Shown here: piece after piece, positions 61,347 to 64,000 of the stretch
How the letters are laid out: every line of letters begins with the position of its first letter
How positions within the stretch are numbered: position 1 is the first letter of the stretch
NCBI GenBank assembly: GCA_013076295.1
Contig: RQOL01000531.1
Coordinates: 4,588,001 to 4,652,000 of the forward strand
Direction: 5' to 3'
DNA length: 64,000 bases
DNA from: Sanderia malayensis
Lineage: Eukaryota; Cnidaria; Scyphozoa; Semaeostomeae; Pelagiidae
Translations under genes and position numbers: made by a program
The notes under the pieces: generated by a model
Told to the model about the DNA's origin: nothing
Databases searched by the model: none
Seen by the model: only the letters and a program-made list of their open reading frames with translations

Positions 61347-63439
61347 TCATTGAGCTTCACATTGAGTACACTCAAGGCTTGTTTGGCCATCTTTAGTTAC
61401 AAGACCAACAAGACTTCCTGACTTTGGAACATCAACTCCTTGGGTCCAATCATAAAAAAGACTACAAATAAAAAAGATCTCGTTAATGCAAATTTTATCA
61501 TAAATACTGCTTAATGACATACACAATTTTTCATTTCAGAAACTGGTTTATAAGAAACTTAGTACTGAGTGCTGATCTAAGTTTCTTATAAAATAAAAAA
61601 TATGTACTGACTAGCAATCTTCGTCCATAAAAAGAAGAAATTATAAATCTATATTCTGTACTAAAAATTATAGAAATTATAAATCTATAAATCTATACCT
61701 TGCAACATACTCCAAGCTGGTCCATGCAGAGAAGTCTGCATTTGGCATCCCTTTTCTGTTCATTGGTGTATCTAAAGTCATCCTGTAACAAAATGCTCCA
61801 AATTATAAAGGTGAGGGTTTCTAAAGCATCTATAAGGATTATGTAGCAGATGGAATGCAGAGGCACTAAAAGAGAAGAGCAAGGGTTAAGGTACGTACGG
61901 CAAAAGAGCAAGAACAACTGTGTTAGATGGAAGCCCACTGTTCTCGTTTGCAAGACTGTAAGTTAATTGATGTACAGCTGCTTTTGCCAATCCATAACCC
62001 ATCATTCCTGGAATTAAGAAAATGCAAGAAGGCAGTCTGTAAAATTGATGCCAAGAAAGAAATTTGAAAGCTAATAGAAAGATTTTAAAGAGATCTTTGT
62101 ACCTGATGTTCCTCCAAGTGCAGGAAAAGCTCCGGGAAGAGTAAGAAGTCCATTCCTAAGAAAAATAGACAAAAAATAAAAGTATCATGTATTGTAGGTT
62201 GCATCCAAATAACATAGGTTCAAATATCGTGCAATAAACTCATCATTGAATCACATAAGCATACTCTTTAAGGTGATGAGCAGCAATATTGGCAGCAATT
62301 GATGAGGTCCAAACACTTTGCTTCCACATCAAATCAGCATTTTTAATGAAATCTAACAAAACATAACATGTTTGTAATTAAATACCAAGGAAACCTGATC
62401 TAAATACAAATGCATGCTTCAAACTGCAGAGTATGACAGTTTTGGCAAACTCTCAGCTGTGCAATGGCCTCTTTCTATTGTTCTTTTCTATTATACTATT
62501 GTTTAGGCATAAGATCCAGTGTTCATGTGCTATACTCTGCTTTAGGGTAGCTCACTAGGTTTCTAAAGATTTTTCATGATTATATAATTAGCATATTAAT
62601 TATTTACATAAGATCAATAAGACACCATGCCTAAATATTTATGATATAACATGACATATGGTATGTAGCTCACTTTTGCTGTACTATCCTTGATTAAGCC
62701 CCCACCTTTCAAATCATTCTTGACTAAACAATCATTTGCAAAATAATTTGTTGGTATAAATGCTTAATCTAGCTCATAAGTTAAATAAATAAGGAAATTA
62801 TGTCTTATTATGTTTATTATGTCATCCATTGAGTAAAATGCAAAAATTTGTAATAAGCCCCACACTAGAATATATTTTGGAAAATAAGCCCCCAGGGGCT
62901 TAAACAATGATTTAAAATATGTATGAAAACTGCAGGGGAGCAACTTGGTGCTAACGAAAATTTTCAATCTCTTGCACTTACTCTTGCTTTTAGCATTACC
63001 ACCAGCCCAGCCTCCAGCCACGCAAAGTACGGCATCTAATTTGCTACCAGACATAACTTCATTTACTCTTGCTTGCACTTGTTCAAATTGTTTCACCCAG
63101 TCATTGAGTTCTGTGACAATTACGTTTGTATCAGCTTCTTCATTTGGTGTGAGATCAACAGAAATAATTGACTAAGAACACAATCAATGAAACACTAAAT
63201 AAATAACAATAATGACAACCTAAGATGGTCCATGTGACAAGGGGGTGTGACAAGGCCTAAGTTCTTGACATTTACTAAAGCTAAAAAACAACTCCAGCGA
63301 CTTCAAATTATAAAACACACTAAATGCTTCAAAAACAAGTAAAATATATTCTTACCCAGCTTTTACTTTTAAAGAAAGTGACACAGGCCTTTCCTAAAGC
63401 ACCATTTCCTCCGTAGATTAGTACACGTGCGGCTGCCAT
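61347..63439 (-). CDS. QDPR: Dihydropteridine reductase
   Basis: Seven exons: 63439-63356, 63171-62982, 62352-62265, 62155-62103, 62007-61899, 61782-61699 and 61461-61347. They encode 240 residues, close to the 244 of human QDPR. It is a short-chain dehydrogenase that uses NADH to regenerate tetrahydrobiopterin from quinonoid dihydrobiopterin, for aromatic amino-acid hydroxylases and nitric-oxide synthase. The N-terminus [18 protein letters not shown] holds the dinucleotide-binding GGxGALG loop. [15 protein letters not shown] and [13 protein letters not shown] follow. The catalytic Tyr-x-x-x-Lys is YGLAK in [34 protein letters not shown] is also conserved. The C-terminus is more divergent ([10 protein letters not shown]). 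The start is the only Met before the nucleotide-binding strand. Very secure call. Confidence 0.97.
61540..61605. repeat. Short foldback of the TATAAGAAAC family in QDPR intron
   Basis: GGTTTATAAGAAACTTAGTAC and, inverted, GATCTAAGTTTCTTATAAAA face each other about 10 bp apart in the last QDPR intron. They share the TATAAGAAAC core with the elements at 10084 and 53369. Confidence 0.6.
62848..62900. repeat. Dispersed AATAAGCCCC repeat, copy 5
   Basis: GTAATAAGCCCCACACTAG, then AAAATAAGCCCCCAGGGGCTT. Similar in pattern to the AATAAGCGCCC family; lies in a QDPR intron. Confidence 0.45.
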
Positions 63440-64000
63440 GTTGCTCTTTATTTCAGTGAAAGAAGATGAAGAAAGAATGCAAGAAAATACAATGCAATGT
63501 TTTGCATTGATGAAAATTGGAAAACCCCGAATTTTCCCGGAACCCTAGCCTTTTAGGAGCCCATGCTTGCATAAACGACTTTTTACCTGGATTCGTATTT
63601 CACATAAAGCGTTATAAAAGCTATAATATTTAACTAAATTAATAAAATTATGGGCTTAAACTTGCTGCTATTACGACAACTTCAATGGGTTGGTTGGCTC
63701 TATGGGCAAATAATGTCAAAACTTCTATAAGAAACTGGCAAAGTTATCAATTAAGTTAAATAAAAAATATTCAGAAATCATCAATGACATCAGGACTCAA
63801 GTTTCATTTAGTTTAATTAGATCTATGCTTTTATGTTTAAGAGGTTCAATAACTGTATTTTAGTAATATTTTATTTTATTCTATTTTGTATCCTTTTAAA
63901 TCTTAAATTTTACATGATTTTAATTGTAAATACTGATTTGAGAATGAAATGAATAAAAAAAACTTCAATGGGTTTGATTCACAATTGACGGTACACTTGG
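63440..64000. other. QDPR upstream region to window end
   Basis: Presumed promoter and 5' flank of QDPR. AT-rich beyond 63590. No TATA box or other element stands out, and no gene is visible to the window edge. Confidence 0.4.

Overview
The window is intron-rich, AT-rich animal nuclear DNA with split genes, consensus GT-AG introns and many decayed transposons. The gene set (beta-TrCP, CCDC186, TM2D2, QDPR, an ADGRA-type adhesion GPCR, a stathmin-domain protein and an LRR/EF-hand protein) is metazoan. Protein flavour, hAT- and Kolobok-like elements and a lineage-restricted type II membrane protein suggest a marine non-bilaterian, most likely a cnidarian. That placement is an inference. Gene names rest on motif and sequence recognition without database searches. 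Exon borders were placed by hand from splice consensus and reading phase, so a shift of a few bases is possible.

Layout. 1-2693 (+): 3' end of a CCDC186-like golgin. 3883-7415 (+): complete beta-TrCP (F-box/WD40) in 11 exons. 7416-17230: no gene recognised; it holds a LINE tail and a 2.2-kb minisatellite with a 20-bp unit. 17231-22174 (-): CCDC142-like gene, 7 exons. 23066-30272 (-): LRRC74-like gene, 15 exons; its 2.2-kb intron 9 hosts a complete STMND1-like gene on the opposite strand (25300-26902). 30.3-37.7 kb: repeats, including a tRNA-derived SINE and a 2-kb element with TTAA target duplications. 37753-38802 (-): single-exon type II membrane protein. 38.8-43.6 kb: gene-poor. 44006-45218 (-): TM2D2. 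45992-47457 (-): DUF1772-like gene broken by a foldback transposon. 47599-50361: a fragment copied from the ADGRA gene and then split by a 2350-bp palindromic element carrying two truncated integrase-like ORFs. 50939-60777 (-): complete ADGRA-type adhesion GPCR, 20 exons. 61347-63439 (-): QDPR, 7 exons.

The most unusual stretch is 45.2-50.4 kb. A hAT MITE sits 30 bp upstream of the TM2D2 start codon. A foldback element has cut the last exon of the DUF1772 gene, and its two halves can be rejoined on paper at a 6-bp duplication. A palindromic integrase element lies in a duplicated GPCR exon, also with a 6-bp duplication. The last two share the terminal bases TATGGC and the 6-bp target duplication, which suggests one transposon family.

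The genes are ordinary single-copy eukaryotic genes with no operon-like linkage. The only structural relations seen are the nested antisense STMND1-like gene and the GPCR-derived duplicate.
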